A stretch of DNA of 64,000 nt. Origin: Halichoerus grypus. Taxonomy: Eukaryota; Chordata; Mammalia; Carnivora; Phocidae. Of this stretch, positions 34,460 to 46,195 are shown one piece after another; the stretch's first letter is position 1, and every line of letters begins with the position of its first letter. The position numbers and the translations under genes are program-made. The notes below the pieces were generated by a model. The model saw only the letters and a list, made by a program, of their open reading frames with translations. It did not search any database and was not told the origin of the DNA. Where the stretch lies: assembly GCF_964656455.1 (NCBI RefSeq), contig NC_135721.1, forward strand, positions 46,507,530 to 46,571,529, read 5' to 3'.

Positions 34460-35670
34460 AAGTATCAAAGAGATAGCTCCAGGAACAATGTGGTAGAGTA
34501 ATTGGTATATGCTACCTTCCAAGACCCTGCTAACTCTCCTCGCAACCCCATAAAGACAAAAATGTATAGCACAGGGGTAAAGAGTCCTGAAACTTGAAAC
34601 TAGGGCCCAGACTCACCCCACACATTTTAGGGAATTCTGTCATACATAGTGTACATGAGGCAAAACTGAAGGAAATAACTACACACCGTATCAGACATAC
34701 GTCACTGCTTTTTGGAGAAACCAGTGCATTGTTTCAGAAGAAAAATAAAGGAAGCCATTTTGAACCTAAGCAATACCTCTGACTGAATCTGACTCTAACA
34801 ATAAGCAGTGGGAGAGATAAGAACAATCAACCAGAGTCCTTTCCCTTAGGTCGGTAGTCTTTGTGGCAGTAGTCTTTCTGCCAAGACTGGGAGTCCGGGT
34901 GCACGAACACCCAAATAAAAGTCGGCAAGCAGTAGGAATATTTTTTGACCCTAGCATATTGGCCTGAAACACTGAGCTGAAACATGTTGTGGTGAATTAA
35001 ATGAAGGGTCACTCCTCTAATGAGGCAAGACATTTTTCTACTCAGCCAACAGTGACATCGAGAAAGAAACTGGAGTTGGCTATCAAATACCTACAGCAAA
35101 GAAAGTCGAGCTCAAACCAGAAACCAGATATGTTTTCACCCCTACTATATAATTTTTACCAGACACTAAAACAAAGTTGCAAAGAGACAGCCTCCTTGCT
35201 AGAACTTGACATTGCTTAGCTTCCTGCTCTTAAAATTCAGTCTGCGGGAAACCTAGAGGTATAAACCTGAATTACCCATGCATCCAGCCTAAGAAGAAGG
35301 ACTCTAAATCTTTCCCACCCCACAGTTAACAGAAAAAAAAATGGCCTTATATGCCAGGTAAGAGTAGACCAGGATAGACCTGCCCCATTTTGTGAAAGAG
35401 TAAATGGGGGAAAGAACTCAATTTAAGTTAAAATTTTTTGCAACAGCACTATATACAAGAAGTAAAATAAGAATATACTTTTAAAGTAAATTACCATAGG
35501 AAATATGAGTAAACAGCATCTACCTTCTGCAGTCCAGATGTTAAATGAAACATATTACTCTATAAAGCAAGCAATCACAAGGCCACAAACTGTGATGAAA
35601 ATGGTCAGGGAAGAATTAACAACAACAACAAAAGGGCAAGGAAACTGATTGAAACAGAAATTTGAATATA

Positions 35671-35870
35671 GGGGCGCCTGGGTGGCTCAGTTGGTTAAGC
35701 GACTGCCTTCAGCTCAGGTCATGATCCTGGAGTCCCAGGATCGAGTCCCGCATCAGGCTCCCTGCTCAGTGGGGAGTCCGCTTCTCCCTCTGATCCTCTT
35801 CCCTCTCACGCTCTCTGTCTCTCATTCTTTCTCTCTCAAATAAATAAATAAAATCTTTAAAAAAAAAAAA
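35671..35870 (+). mobile_element. SINEC
   Basis: Starts GGGGCGCCTGGGTGGCTCAG, ends CAAATAAATAAATAAAATC plus A run. Perfect 15-bp target duplication AGAAATTTGAATATA at 35656-35670 and 35871-35885. Forms an inverted pair with the next SINE. Confidence 0.97.
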
Positions 35871-35907
35871 AGAAATTTGAATATATTTTTAAAAGTACTT
35901 TTTCTTT

Positions 35908-36104
35908 TTTTATTTTGAAGATTTTATTTCTTTATTTGACAGAGAGAGACACAGCAAGAGAGGGACACAAGCAGAGGGAGTGGGAGAGGGAGAAGCAGGC
36001 TTCCCGCCGAGCACGATGCCCAACGCGGACTCGATCCCAGAAGCCTGGGATCGTGACATGAGCCGAAGGCAGATGCTTAACAAGTGAGCCGACCAGGCAC
36101 CCTA
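35908..36104 (-). mobile_element. SINEC
   Basis: Reverse SINE with 'gaagattttatttctttatttgacagag' tail and a decayed head 'gagccgaccaggcaccct'. Perfect 17-bp target duplication AAAAGTACTTTTTCTTT at 35891-35907 and 36105-36121. Confidence 0.96.
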
Positions 36105-36436
36105 AAAAGTACTTTTTCTTTAAAGGTAAAAGAAATAGGCAGAATCCAAAAAGACAGCAATCAAAGAGAAGAGGATTTTTGTTACAGAAGATAATAAATC
36201 CGATTTACAAATAACTGACCAAAAGTAACAATATATAAAGATGCAATAAAAGTTAACTTCTTAGAACTTCTTAGGGATAGAGGAAAATCTCAATGTACAG
36301 ATCAAAATTTTGTGCCATATACAAGGAGGATTATGTGAAATTGCTACTATTTAATAGTTCATGACCTATAAAATGAGTTTCTAACATTGTGTGTCAACTA
36401 TACATCAATCAAAAAAAAAAAAACTGGACACCAAAA

Positions 36437-37662
36437 ATGAATGAAAGACCTAAATGTGAGACAGGCATCCATCAAAATCCTTGAGGAGAACACAAGCAGC
36501 AACCTCTTCGACCTCAGCCACAGCAACTTCTTCCTAGAAACATCGCCAAAGGCAAGGGAAGCAAGGGCAAAAATGAGCTATTGGGACTTCATCAAGATAA
36601 AAATCTTTTGCACAGCAAAGGAAACAGTCAACAAAACCAAAAGACAACTGACAGAATGGGAAAAGATATTTGCAAATGACCTATCAGATAAAGGGCTAGT
36701 ATCCAAAAATCTATAAAGAACTTATCAAACTCAACACCCAAAAGAACAAATAATCCAATCAAGAAATGGGCAGAAGACATGAACAGACATTTCTCCAAAG
36801 AAGACATACAAATGGCCAGCAGATGCATGAAAAAGTGCTCAACATCACTCCGCATCAGGGAAATCCAAATCAAAACCTCAATGAGATACACCAGTCAGAA
36901 TGGCTAAAATTAACAAGTCAGGAAACGACAGATGCTGGTGAGGATGCAGAGAAAGGGGAACCCTCCTACACTGTTGGTGGGAATGCAAGCTGGTGCAGCC
37001 ACTCTGGAAACAGTATGGAAGTTCCTCAAAAAGTTGAAAATAGAGCTACACTATGACCCACCAATTGCACTACTGGGTATTTATCCCAAAGATACAAATG
37101 TAGTGATCCAAAGGGGCACGTGCACCCCAATGTTTATAGCAGCAATGTCCACAATAGCCAAACTATGGAAAGAGCCTAGATGTCCATCAACAGATGAATG
37201 GATAAAGAAGATGTGGTATATATATATATAATGGAATATTACTCAGCCATCAAAAAATTGAAATCTTGCCATTTGCAATGATGTGGATGGAACTAGAGGG
37301 TATTATGCTAAGCAAAATAAGTCAATCAGAGAAAGACAAGTATCACATGATCTCACTGATATGAGGAATTTGAGAAACAAGACAGAGGATCATAGGGGAA
37401 GGGAGGGGAAAATGAAACAAGATGAAACCAGACAGGGAGACAAACCATAAGAGACTCTATGATTAAGAAATCTCAGGAAACAAACTGAGGGTTCCTGGAG
37501 TGGAGGGGGGTGGGAGGGATGGGGGGGCTGGGTGATGGACATTGGGGAGGGTAAGTACAATGGTGAGCACTGTGAACTGTGTAAGACTGATGAATCACAC
37601 ACCTGTACCCCTGAAACAAATAATACATTATATGTTAATAAAAAAAAATGCATTTTGAGGGG
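36437..37662 (+). mobile_element. Carnivore LINE-1, 5' truncated, with target duplication
   Basis: Covers the C-terminal part of ORF2 and the carnivore 3' UTR ('gaaacaaactgagggttcctgg', 'gctgggtgatggacattgggg', 'gtaagactgatgaatcacac', 'aataatacattatatgttaa'). A 22-bp target duplication, nine A then CTGGACACC and AAAA, lies at 36415-36436 and 37663-37684. Between the first A run and the right duplication is 'tgcattttgagggg', which is not L1 sequence. One of the younger L1s in the window. Confidence 0.95.
36441..37231 (+). pseudogene. LINE-1 ORF2 C-terminal relic
   Basis: ORF2 encodes the endonuclease/reverse transcriptase of L1; only its C-terminal tail remains. One frame (36441-36716) reads through '[16 protein letters not shown]'. 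After frameshifts another (36932-37231) reads 'FIAAMSTIAKLWKEP' and 'EWIKKMWYIYI', hallmark strings of the L1 ORF2 C-terminus. Endonuclease and reverse transcriptase domains are absent, so it cannot work. Confidence 0.92.
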
Positions 37663-37684
37663 AAAAAAAAACTGGACACCAAAA

Positions 37685-38160
37685 TTAAAAATATCAATTT
37701 CATTGAATTTAACCTTAAAAAGCAGCCAACATTTAAGATGAAATCTTAAAATAAAAAATCTTAAATCTTAAGATAAAAATCTTAAGACAAAAACTCTTAT
37801 ATGTACCAACCTAAAAATTCACTTGTAAAGGAAGAAAATCAGGATATCCTCACAATTCTCCTTGTACATTAGGTAACAGAAAACAAATGGAGAAATGTCA
37901 AGAGAAGTATGATTGGGAGAAAATTGCACCTTAAGAATTTTTTATACTGAAAAATTGACATTCACATGTAAAGCAATAGATATGCACTGATGGGTACTTA
38001 AATAACCTGAAAATGTAGTTGTCAAAGACTTTCTGTTACTTGAAGATATTCACCCATAAACGGAGAAAGGGATCAAATGAAAGAATTAATGAGTGCAGAA
38101 AGTATAGTATAAAAGAACTACCAGGCTTACGTTCACTGTTTAAATTTACAAGTAAATAAA
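37685..38160. other. Unassigned DNA with short 'atcttaaaat' repetition
   Basis: 37738-37796 holds several loose copies of 'aaatcttaaaataaaa'. The rest may be old L1 ORF1-like sequence but I cannot show it. Confidence 0.4.
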
Positions 38161-38173
38161 AAGAGTTATTGTG

Positions 38174-38369
38174 GGGCACCTGGGTGGCTCAATCATTAAG
38201 CATCTGCCTCCGGCTCAGGTCATGATCCCAGGGTCCTGAGATCCACCCCGCATCGTGCTCCCTCCTCAGTAGGAGGCCTGCTTCTCCCTCTCCCACTCCC
38301 CCTGCTTGTGTTCCCTCTCTCACTGTGTCTCTCTCTGTCAAATAAATAAATAAAACCTTTAAAAAAAAG
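38174..38369 (+). mobile_element. SINEC
   Basis: Head GGGGCACCTGGGTGGCTCAA, then the 'cccagggtcctgagatcc' and 'ccactccccctgcttgtgtt' subtype, with a CAAATAAATAAATAAAACC tail. Flanks 'aaaaagagt' on both sides suggest a short target duplication. Confidence 0.95.
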
Positions 38370-38389
38370 AGTCTATAAGTATATAAGGA

Positions 38390-38965
38390 TACAAAAGACA
38401 GTATAAACGTTAGAAATGATTTTTAATAAAAAAATATATAATGTACTTCATAAATAATAAATTGTAACAAAAGTCCCAGATTGTATTGGCAAAATGAGAA
38501 ATGAATGGAGGGAAAGTGAATGAGGGTATACAGTTCACTGCACCTTTTTTAGAGAACCTTCAGGAAGTGCAGTTTATTTCTTGTTCTGGATTATTAGAAA
38601 AGTATAAATAAAATCATTTATTTTAAAAAAAGAAAATCATCATTAGAATTTAAAGCAGACTATACACAGTCCAAATTATAGGAAAAAAAATTAAATAATC
38701 AGTCCATATAGAAAAAGACATAAAGCTTATAACAAAAGCATCAGGTAATCAAAAGAGCCATGACTGTGTCTGTTTGGCCACAAATGTGAAAGGCATACAG
38801 TCTTCCTTAATTTTTTTTTTCGGAAGAAGACATTGATTTATGGGAATCAATGAAAACCATTCTTTTATAAAGTGACTCAGAAAAGTTAAAATGAAAGAAT
38901 AAGCAAAGATATGCCAACGGATAAGAAAGCATTATTTATTGTCTTTGATACTAGCCATTCTGACA
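38390..38965. other. Unassigned AT-rich DNA
   Basis: No gene or named repeat. Confidence 0.5.
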
Positions 38966-39058
38966 ATTGTAGAATCACTATGTTATACACCTAAAACTAA
39001 CATAACATTGTATGTCAGCTACTTCAATAATAAAATATACTTCAATAATAAAAAAGAA
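38966..39058 (+). mobile_element. LINE-1 3' terminal fragment
   Basis: 'aatcactatgttatacacctaaaactaacataacattgtatgtcagctac' is the L1MA-type 3' end. The 'ttcaataataaaatatac' block is duplicated in tandem just before the A-rich end. Confidence 0.85.
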
Positions 39059-39191
39059 AACATGATATTATTTTGATTAAAATCAAAAATACAGAAACAT
39101 CTAAACTAAAATCCATTCTATGAGAAAAATCAAATTGTCATAGTGATGCCATACCAGATGACACAGAATCAAAATATCTAAAGTAAAAACT

Positions 39192-39403
39192 GGGGCGCCT
39201 GGGTGGCTCAGTCGGTTGAAGTCTGCCTTCGGCTCAGGTATGATCCCAGGGTCCTGGGATCCAGTCCTGCATCGGGCTCCCTGCTCAACGGGGAGCCTTC
39301 TTCTCCTTCTCCCACTCCCCCTGCTTGTGTTCTCTCTCTCTCTTTCTCTCTGTCTCTCTCTCACTATCTCTCTCTGTCAAATAAATAAATAAAATCTTAA
39401 AGA
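39192..39403 (+). mobile_element. SINEC
   Basis: Head GGGGCGCCTGGGTGGCTCAG with a few small deletions in the tRNA part ('cggttgaagtctgcc', 'caggtatgatccc'). Target duplication AAAAACT at 39185-39191 and 39404-39410. First member of an inverted pair. Confidence 0.95.
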
Positions 39404-39528
39404 AAAAACTATTAAGAACATAATGAGAAATTGATAGGAAGACAATACTAATGGGAGATTTAAAAACACTGGTATTATCAGATGAGTAGCAGTTAAAAGA
39501 GGGCAACTGACATAGGCAAAAGATTTTT

Positions 39529-39730
39529 TTTTTTTTAAAGATTTTTATTTATTTTTTATTGGTCAGAGAGAGAGAGAGAGAGAGCACAAGCAGGGGGAGC
39601 AGCAGGGGGACAGGGAGAAGCAAGCTACCTGCTGAGCAAGGAGCCCGATGCGGGACTCGATCCCAGGACCCTGGGATCATGACCTGAGCCGAAGGCAGAC
39701 GCTGAACCGACTGAGCCACCCAAGCACCCC
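39529..39730 (-). mobile_element. SINEC
   Basis: Reverse SINE with (GA)n at 39567-39582 and head 'gactgagccacccaagcacccc'. Perfect 14-bp target duplication GGCAAAAGATTTTT at 39515-39528 and 39731-39744. Confidence 0.97.
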
Positions 39731-39764
39731 GGCAAAAGATTTTTGTAATTCCTTCTAATGAATT

Positions 39765-40745
39765 TATTTTCCAGCTTTACTGAGATATAATTGGCATAAC
39801 ATTGTGTAAATTTAAGGCGTACAACATCATTATTTTATATATGTATATATTGTAAAATGATTACCACAATAAAGTTAGTGAAGACGTCCATCACTTCATA
39901 TAGTTACTATTTTTATTTTTATTTTTTTAAGATTTACTCTCTTCACAACCCTCAAGTATACAATATAGTATGCCACGCTGTTCATTAGATCCTGGAACTT
40001 GTTCAAGAACTTATAACTGGAAGTTTGACCCGTTTACTATCTTCACCCATTTCCCTGACCCTATAGCCTCTGCTAACCACCAATCTACTCTCTGTTTCTA
40101 TGAGTTCAGTTGTTTTTTAGATTCCATATATAAGTGAGATCATACAATATTTGTCTTTCTCTGTCTAATTCATTTCACTCAGTATAATGCCCTCAAATTT
40201 CATCCATGTTGTCATAAATGGCAGGATTTCCTTCTTTTTTTTTAAGATTTTTTTTAAAGATTTTATTTATTTATTTGACAGAGAGAGACACAGCGAGAGC
40301 AGGAACACAAGCAGCGGGAGTGGGAGAGGGAGAAGCAGGCTTTCTGCAGAGCAGGGAGCCCGATGTGGGACTCAATACCAAGACCCTGGGATCATGACCT
40401 GAGCCGAAGGCAGCCGCTTAACGACTGAGCCACCCAGGTGCCCCGGATTTCCTTCTTTTTATGGCTGAATAATATTCCATGATGTATATATACCACATCT
40501 TTTTTAGCCATTCATCTATCGATGGATACGTAAATTGTTTCCATGTCTTGGCTATTGTAAATAATGCTCCAATTAACATAAGGGTACAGATATCTTTTGA
40601 GGATCCTAATTTCATTTCCTTCAGATATATATCCAGAAGTGGAATTGCTGAATCATAAGGTAGTTATATTTTTAATTTTTTGGAAAAACCTCCATATTTT
40701 TTCCATAGTGGCTGTACCAATTTACATGTCGACCAACAAAGTCTC
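39765..40745 (-). mobile_element. LINE-1 3' half, reverse, interrupted by a SINE
   Basis: Reverse L1 3' UTR ('ctttactgagatataattggcataacattg', 'attaccacaataaagttagtg') followed by the ORF2 3' end ('catttcactcagtataatgccc', 'catccatgttgtcataaatgg', then after the SINE 'atggctgaataatattccatg', 'gctattgtaaataatgctcc'). Parallel in structure to the L1 at 10815-12635. Confidence 0.92.
40240..40444 (-). mobile_element. SINEC nested in LINE-1
   Basis: Reverse SINE inside the preceding L1. Perfect 16-bp target duplication GGATTTCCTTCTTTTT at 40224-40239 and 40445-40460. The tail has two A-rich blocks, seen here as 'ttttaagattttttttaaagattttatttatttatttg'-type text. Confidence 0.97.
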
Positions 40746-40924
40746 CTTAATGCAAGTGTGGGATGCAAGAAACCTGTGCTTATAAAGATAGATACTCTAC
40801 AGAGTGGATGACATAATGGCAAACCCAATGAACCATTCCATCTCCAGTTACATTCCCCAGGACAACTATCTCTTACCTGTCCTCAAAATGCTCACTGCAA
40901 CACTTGTTCTGTGTTTCCAGTGAT

Positions 40925-41530
40925 AAAACTTATTAACAGCCTAAATGCCCATCATTAAGGTAATATATATATAAAATTTTGAATGGTCATATGAGGGGCA
41001 CTTTACAGCAGATAAAATGGATGAATTCATGCTATATACATCCAACTGGAAAGATCCCTTTTTTAATAAAGATTTTTATTTATTTATTTATTTATTTGAG
41101 AGAGAGAGCACAAGCAGGGGGAGAAGGAACAGAGGGAGAAGGAGAAGCAGACTCCCCGCTGAGCAGGGAGCCTGACGCTGGGCTTGATCCCAGGACCCTG
41201 AGATCATGACCTAAGCTGAAGGCAAACCCTTAACCAACTGAGCCACCCAGACACCCCTAACTGGATAAATCCTAAATGCATAATGGTGATAAAAAAGAAA
41301 AGGGCAGAACTGTATATAATGTATAAATGCTGATTTATGATGTTTAAAATAAAAAAACAACAATACATATGTTTTTATGGATATTTATCAGAATGTTAAA
41401 ATATAAAAATAAATGGACAAGAGAAATATACACCAAACTCATGATAATGTTCATCTTGAGAAAAGGAAATTGGACTGTAGGGCTGGTTAGAGGGGACTTT
41501 AGTATGGTTTTATTTCTTTAAAGACATAGT
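40925..41530 (+). mobile_element. Old LINE-1 3' fragment (L1M)
   Basis: 'acagcctaaatgcccatcattaagg', 'cagcagataaaatggatgaa', 'gataaatcctaaatgcataatgg', 'acaccaaactcatgataatgttcatctt' and 'ttttatttctttaaagacat' follow the order of an old L1 ORF2 end and 3' UTR. A SINE interrupts it at 41059. Confidence 0.85.
41059..41258 (-). mobile_element. SINEC nested in old LINE-1
   Basis: Reverse SINE with 'aaagatttttatttatttatttatttatttgag' tail and 'gagccacccagacacccc' head. Decayed target duplication AACTGGAAAGATCC and AACTGGATAAATCC at about 41044-41057 and 41259-41272. Confidence 0.95.
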
Positions 41531-41600
41531 ATTTATGTGTGTGTCCAGATGCAGAAGTGTGTGTACATTCAAAGGATGCACATGTGACAAAAAGCAGTTA

Positions 41601-43275
41601 AAAAAAAAAGATGCCTACACTATCCAAAGCAATTTACACATTCAGTACAATCCCTCTCAAAATACCACCAGCATTTTTCACAGAGCTGGAACAATCCTAA
41701 AATTTGTATGGAATCAGAAAAGACCCAGAATAGCCAAAGTAATGTTGAAAAAGAAAACAAAAGCTGGAGGTATCACAATTCCAGACTTTAAGCTCTATTA
41801 CAAAGCTGTAGTCATCAAGACAGTATGGTACTGGCACAAAAACAGACATATAGATCAATGGAACAGAAAAGAGAGCCCAGAAATGGACCCTCAACTCTAT
41901 GGTCAACTAATTCTCAACAAAGCAGGAAATAATATCCAATGCGGGGGGGAACAGTCTTTCAATAAATGGTGTTGGGAAAATTGGACAGCCACATGTAGAA
42001 GAATGGAACTGGACCACGTTATTATACCATACACAAAAATAGACTCAATGTGAGTCTAAATATGAGACAGGAATCCATCAAAATCCTAGAGGAGAACACA
42101 GGCAGCAACCTCTGTTTACCTCAGCCTCAGCAACTTCTTGCTAGACACGTCTCCAGAGGCAAGGAAAACAAAAGCAAAAATGAACTATTGGGGCTTCATC
42201 AGGATAAAAATCTTTTGCACAACAAAGGGAACAATCAACAAAATGAAAAGGCAACCTACAGAATGGGAGAAGATATTCACAAATGACATATCAGATAAAG
42301 GGTTAGTATCGAAAATCTATAAAGAACTTACCAAACTCAAATAACCCAAAGAAAAATAATCCAGTCCAGAAATGGGCAGAAGACATGAACAGACATTTCT
42401 CCAAAGAAGACATGCAAATGGCCAACAGACACATGAAAAAATGCTCAACATCACTCAGCATCAGGGAAATTCAAATCAAAACCACAATGAGATACCACCT
42501 CACACCAGTCAGAATGGCTAAAATTAACAACTCAGGAAGCAACAGATGTTGGCAAGGATGCTGAGAATGGAGAACCCTCTTACACTATTGGTGGGAATGC
42601 AAACTGATGCAGCCACTCTGGAAAACAGTATGGAGGTTCCTCAGAAAGTTAAAAATAGAGCTACCCTATGACCCAGCAATTGCACTACTATGTATTTATC
42701 CCAAAGATACAGATGTAGTGAAATGAAGGGGCACGTGCACCCCAATGTTCATAGCAGCAATGTCCACAATAGCCTAACTGTGGAAGGAGCCAAGATGTCC
42801 TTGACAGATGAATGGATAAAAAAAGATGTGACTGATATATATATATATATGGAATATTACTCAGCCATCAAAAAAATGAAATCTTGCCATTTGCAACAAT
42901 GTGGATGAAACTAGAGTGTATTATGCTAAGCAAAATAAGTCAATCAGAGAAAGACAAATACCGTATGATTTCCCTCATATGTGGAATTTAAGAAACAAAA
43001 CAGATGAACATAGGGGAAGGGAAAGCAAAATAAAATAAGATGAAAACAGAGAGGGAGGCAAACCACAAGAGACTCTTAACTCTAGGCAACAAACTGAGGG
43101 TTGTTTGAAGGGTGGGGGTTGCGGGGGATGGGGTAACTGGGTGATGGACATTAAGGAGGGCACTTGATGGAATGAGCACTGGGTGTTGTATGCAACTGAT
43201 GAATCACTAAATTTTACTCCGGAAACTAATAATATACTATATGTTAACTAAACTGAATTTAAATAAAATTTTTTT
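41601..43275 (+). mobile_element. Carnivore LINE-1, 5' truncated
   Basis: Contains ORF2 from upstream of the conserved C-terminal block through the 3' UTR, ending 'ctatatgttaactaaactgaatttaaataaaat'. The target duplication AAAAGCAGTTA lies at 41590-41600 and 43276-43286. It is collinear with the L1 at 36437-37662 over their shared part, in the same orientation. Confidence 0.94.
41613..42344 (+). pseudogene. LINE-1 ORF2 relic
   Basis: The frame 41535-42053 runs in from non-L1 DNA and then reads '[13 protein letters not shown]', '[16 protein letters not shown]', '[16 protein letters not shown]' and 'FNKWCWENW', which are signature strings of L1 ORF2 downstream of the reverse transcriptase. It ends at a stop at 42053; homologous sequence continues in other frames (42050-42344). 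Endonuclease and catalytic RT motifs are outside the copy, so it is dead. Confidence 0.93.
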
Positions 43276-43286
43276 AAAAGCAGTTA

Positions 43287-44499
43287 TTATACAAAAAATA
43301 ATGTGTCCCTGTTATATTTTTGTTCCTTATTTTCCATATTTTTAATTAAAAATAAACCTTCCTGACTTTCAGAAATTTCAAAAACATATCATTTCAAGTA
43401 TTCATATAGTCTGCAGAAAGCAGGATGAGTAATGGTTAAAAGTGAGTTCTTTATTGCTCATGTTACGATGGTGCACAGCAAAAGCTATACTCAGGAAAAT
43501 GTCATAGTCTTAAGTGTTTTTACTACAAACAGGAAAGAATTTTTAAAAATTAATTCTGGAACAGCTTGGAATAAAGAACCACTTTAAGGTAGTTTAATTC
43601 TTCAGCTGTGAAATGGGCTTCCATGAAAAATTGTGACAGCTGTCAACCCAGTCAGCAATGCTCCAGAAGAAATTCTTAGATCAGCACAGAGGCTCCATTA
43701 GATTCCCCTTATAGTACATCTGAACTCAGCATGCTGGTATTTGATAAGAAAAAAATCCCAGATTGGACAGCACTAAACCAGATTACAGCCCACACTTGAT
43801 CCTACTCCAATCTAAAAGAGGCCCATAGAGAGAGAGAGAGAAAAAAGATGACAAATAAGTGATATGAAAAATATCTTAAAAGTGGCATTTATCTTTCTTT
43901 TTGCTTAGCAAGCTATTTAGCTTCTACTTACATACAATTTTTTTAAAAATTCAGAAATGTTTTTGTTTTCTTTCTATTTATTTCATCTTAATCTTGAACA
44001 AAAGCCTAGGTTTTAGAAAGAGTCATATTTTACTAACTGCCTTATTAAGCAACCTCCCAAAAGAATATTATTAAGACCCCCTAAATCTTCCTAAGCAACA
44101 GAACTTTTTCATACACTGAAATTAGGTTTAAAGGTAAAGGCTTTGGTTAAACTAATTCTCAAGAAATAGCCTAGGAAAATAGCTAATATTATTTCAGTAA
44201 ATCCAAAACGGGCATATTTTTTCCAGCAATGAGAAACATTCTTATTTCTCCAGTTGAGTAAGATTTCTAAGGCATATGATCAAGCATGTGTTTGTTGGGT
44301 GAGCAGAATCACCTATTTAAATTCATTCTCTCTCATTTTGTTTGGTGTTATTCATTTTCCTGAAACAATTATAACTGAATATGTGTAACTTAAATGTAGT
44401 TCAATTTCACATCGTTTTAGCATATTATAGAAGTACCTGTGCATTTATTTTGAAAACAACAAAATTAAGATTGAGTTTTGGCTAAACATGGAAGACTAA
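43287..44499. other. Unassigned DNA
   Basis: About 1.2 kb, no gene and no named repeat; a short (GA)n run at about 43828-43841. Confidence 0.5.
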
Positions 44500-46180
44500 A
44501 CATCGGTGTTTATCTGTGAGAAAAAAAAAAACCCTTCTCAATGACATACTAAAAACAAATAGACAAAAAATTTAATTGTACAAGGATAAGGACAATGAGA
44601 TACCAAGTGACAGCAGATGAGAGAAACCAACAAAATCAGAAAGCAGATGTAAAAGTGGGTAACTCAGTAGGTAGTTGAAAGCAGAAATTTAACCTTGTGG
44701 AGGATGGGGGCTGGTGAGCCAACCAGAAGCCACATGAAAAATACCAAGTGAATTCATGTCACTTGGCATGAGGGATTTGGCAAAAGATGATTTAAAAGCT
44801 TTTATAAGGAGTAGTGAGAACTTCAGGTCCCCTGTCCTTGGCAAACCAGTGACTGTACCTTCCCAGCCCCACCACGGAAGGTGGTGAGTGGTGGGTGTAC
44901 TTTTCTTCACACTTTGTCATGGGAAGGAGGCATGTAAACACACCACTGACAAGTCCACCCATATACACAACTTCCAGTAGGCTTTTGGGTTGCCTCAGTC
45001 CTCCATGTGAGTCCATAGTCAATAATCACCAGACATTTAAGAAATCTTCTACCATGAAAGACAGAGATTAAAACAAACAACATAGCAAGGAGCTCATAGA
45101 AAACAGACATAAAGCTGAAATAAGAAGAAAAGCTATAATTAATAAGTATAATACATTTATATTATCATAGATCCTATCATTAATAGCTTCAGTGGAATGA
45201 TAGGAAATAAATAAAAACATGTTATTTGAAAAAGGAAATCAGAGTAGAAAAGTGAGAAACATTAATGAAAGCATTGAAAGATAAAGAAGAAATCACAAAA
45301 AGTAGAAATCAGAACTGAGATGGAAAATAATAAAACTAGAACATCTATCCAGGATCCAACATCAAAATGATGTTTATAGAAAGAACAGAAAAAATATTGA
45401 GGAAAAAAAATCTTTAAAGTTTTCCACAGTTAATAGTTAGGTGTCTCCAAAGTCAAAGACCTACTGAATGTCCAGCAAAATTATTATTTTTTAAAGATTT
45501 TATTTATTTATTTATTTATTTATTTATTTGAGAGAGAGAGACCGGGGGGAGGGTAGAGGGGAGGGAGAGGGACAAGCAGACTCCTCCCTGAGCATGGAGC
45601 CCAAAGTAGGGCTCCATCTCACAACCCTGAGATCATGACTGAGCCAAAACTGAGCATCAGACAGAATCATCATGTAATCGGAGAGCTCCTGGGATAAACA
45701 ATAGATCCTAAAAAGAAAATAAATCTTATAAGACTCCTCAAGAATAGTAAGAGATGCCAGACATCTCAAAGTAATTTGAGATCCTTGAAAATAATGGAAC
45801 AATGACTTCAAAATTATAAGTAAATATTTCATTCAACCTAAAATTCTATGTAAAGTCAAATTATCATTCATTTGTAATGATACAATAAAGTCCTTTTCAG
45901 ATAAGCAAATTCCCAAAAACCCACTTCCTACACATCCATTCTCAGGAATCTCCCAGAGCACGTGTTCCAGCAAATTAGAAGAGTAAACAAAGAATGCGAT
46001 TCAGGAATGGAGCCAATGCAATAGAAGGGTGCAAGGTATGTAAAAATGAGAGCAATGGATATCCCAGAGAAGCAGGGCCTAAGGAGAAATAAACCCGGAT
46101 TAGAACAAAGATTAGGTAGTACAAAACAGCTGTCTCCAAGGGAAAAAATGGAATCTATTAATACTATATGACAGACTCAC
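44500..46180 (+). repeat. Old L1M/HAL1-like 5'/ORF1 region
   Basis: 'acatctatccaggatccaacatcaaaatgatg', 'ggaacaatgacttcaaaattataag', 'caacctaaaattctatgtaaagtcaaattatcattca', 'aataaagtccttttcagataagcaaa' and 'cattctcaggaatctcccagagcacgtgttcc' follow the order of HAL1/L1M ORF1-type elements. No intact frame. A SINE interrupts it at 45489. Confidence 0.7.
45489..45663 (-). mobile_element. SINEC, older type, truncated head
   Basis: Tail 'aaagattttatttatttatttatttatttatttg' then 'gagagagagaccgggggga' and 'ctccatctcacaaccctgagatcatgactgagcc'. The tRNA 5' part (gccacccaggcgcccc in reverse) is absent, so it is 5' truncated. No clear target duplication. Confidence 0.9.
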
Positions 46181-46195
46181 AATACAGAAAATTAC

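Larger units (their letters stand above)
34460..36410 (+). repeat. Possible old L1/HAL1 5' region, broken by two SINEs
   Basis: Purine-rich text such as 'caaaaagacagcaatcaaagag' and 'ggtcagggaagaattaacaac' has the look of an old L1 5' region. I see no diagnostic landmark, so this is a guess from composition and the L1-rich setting. Confidence 0.3.

Noticed and set aside
41535..42053. 172-codon open frame, the longest in the window
   Set aside because: It is a fusion of non-L1 flank with L1 ORF2 remnant and ends in a premature stop; not a host gene.
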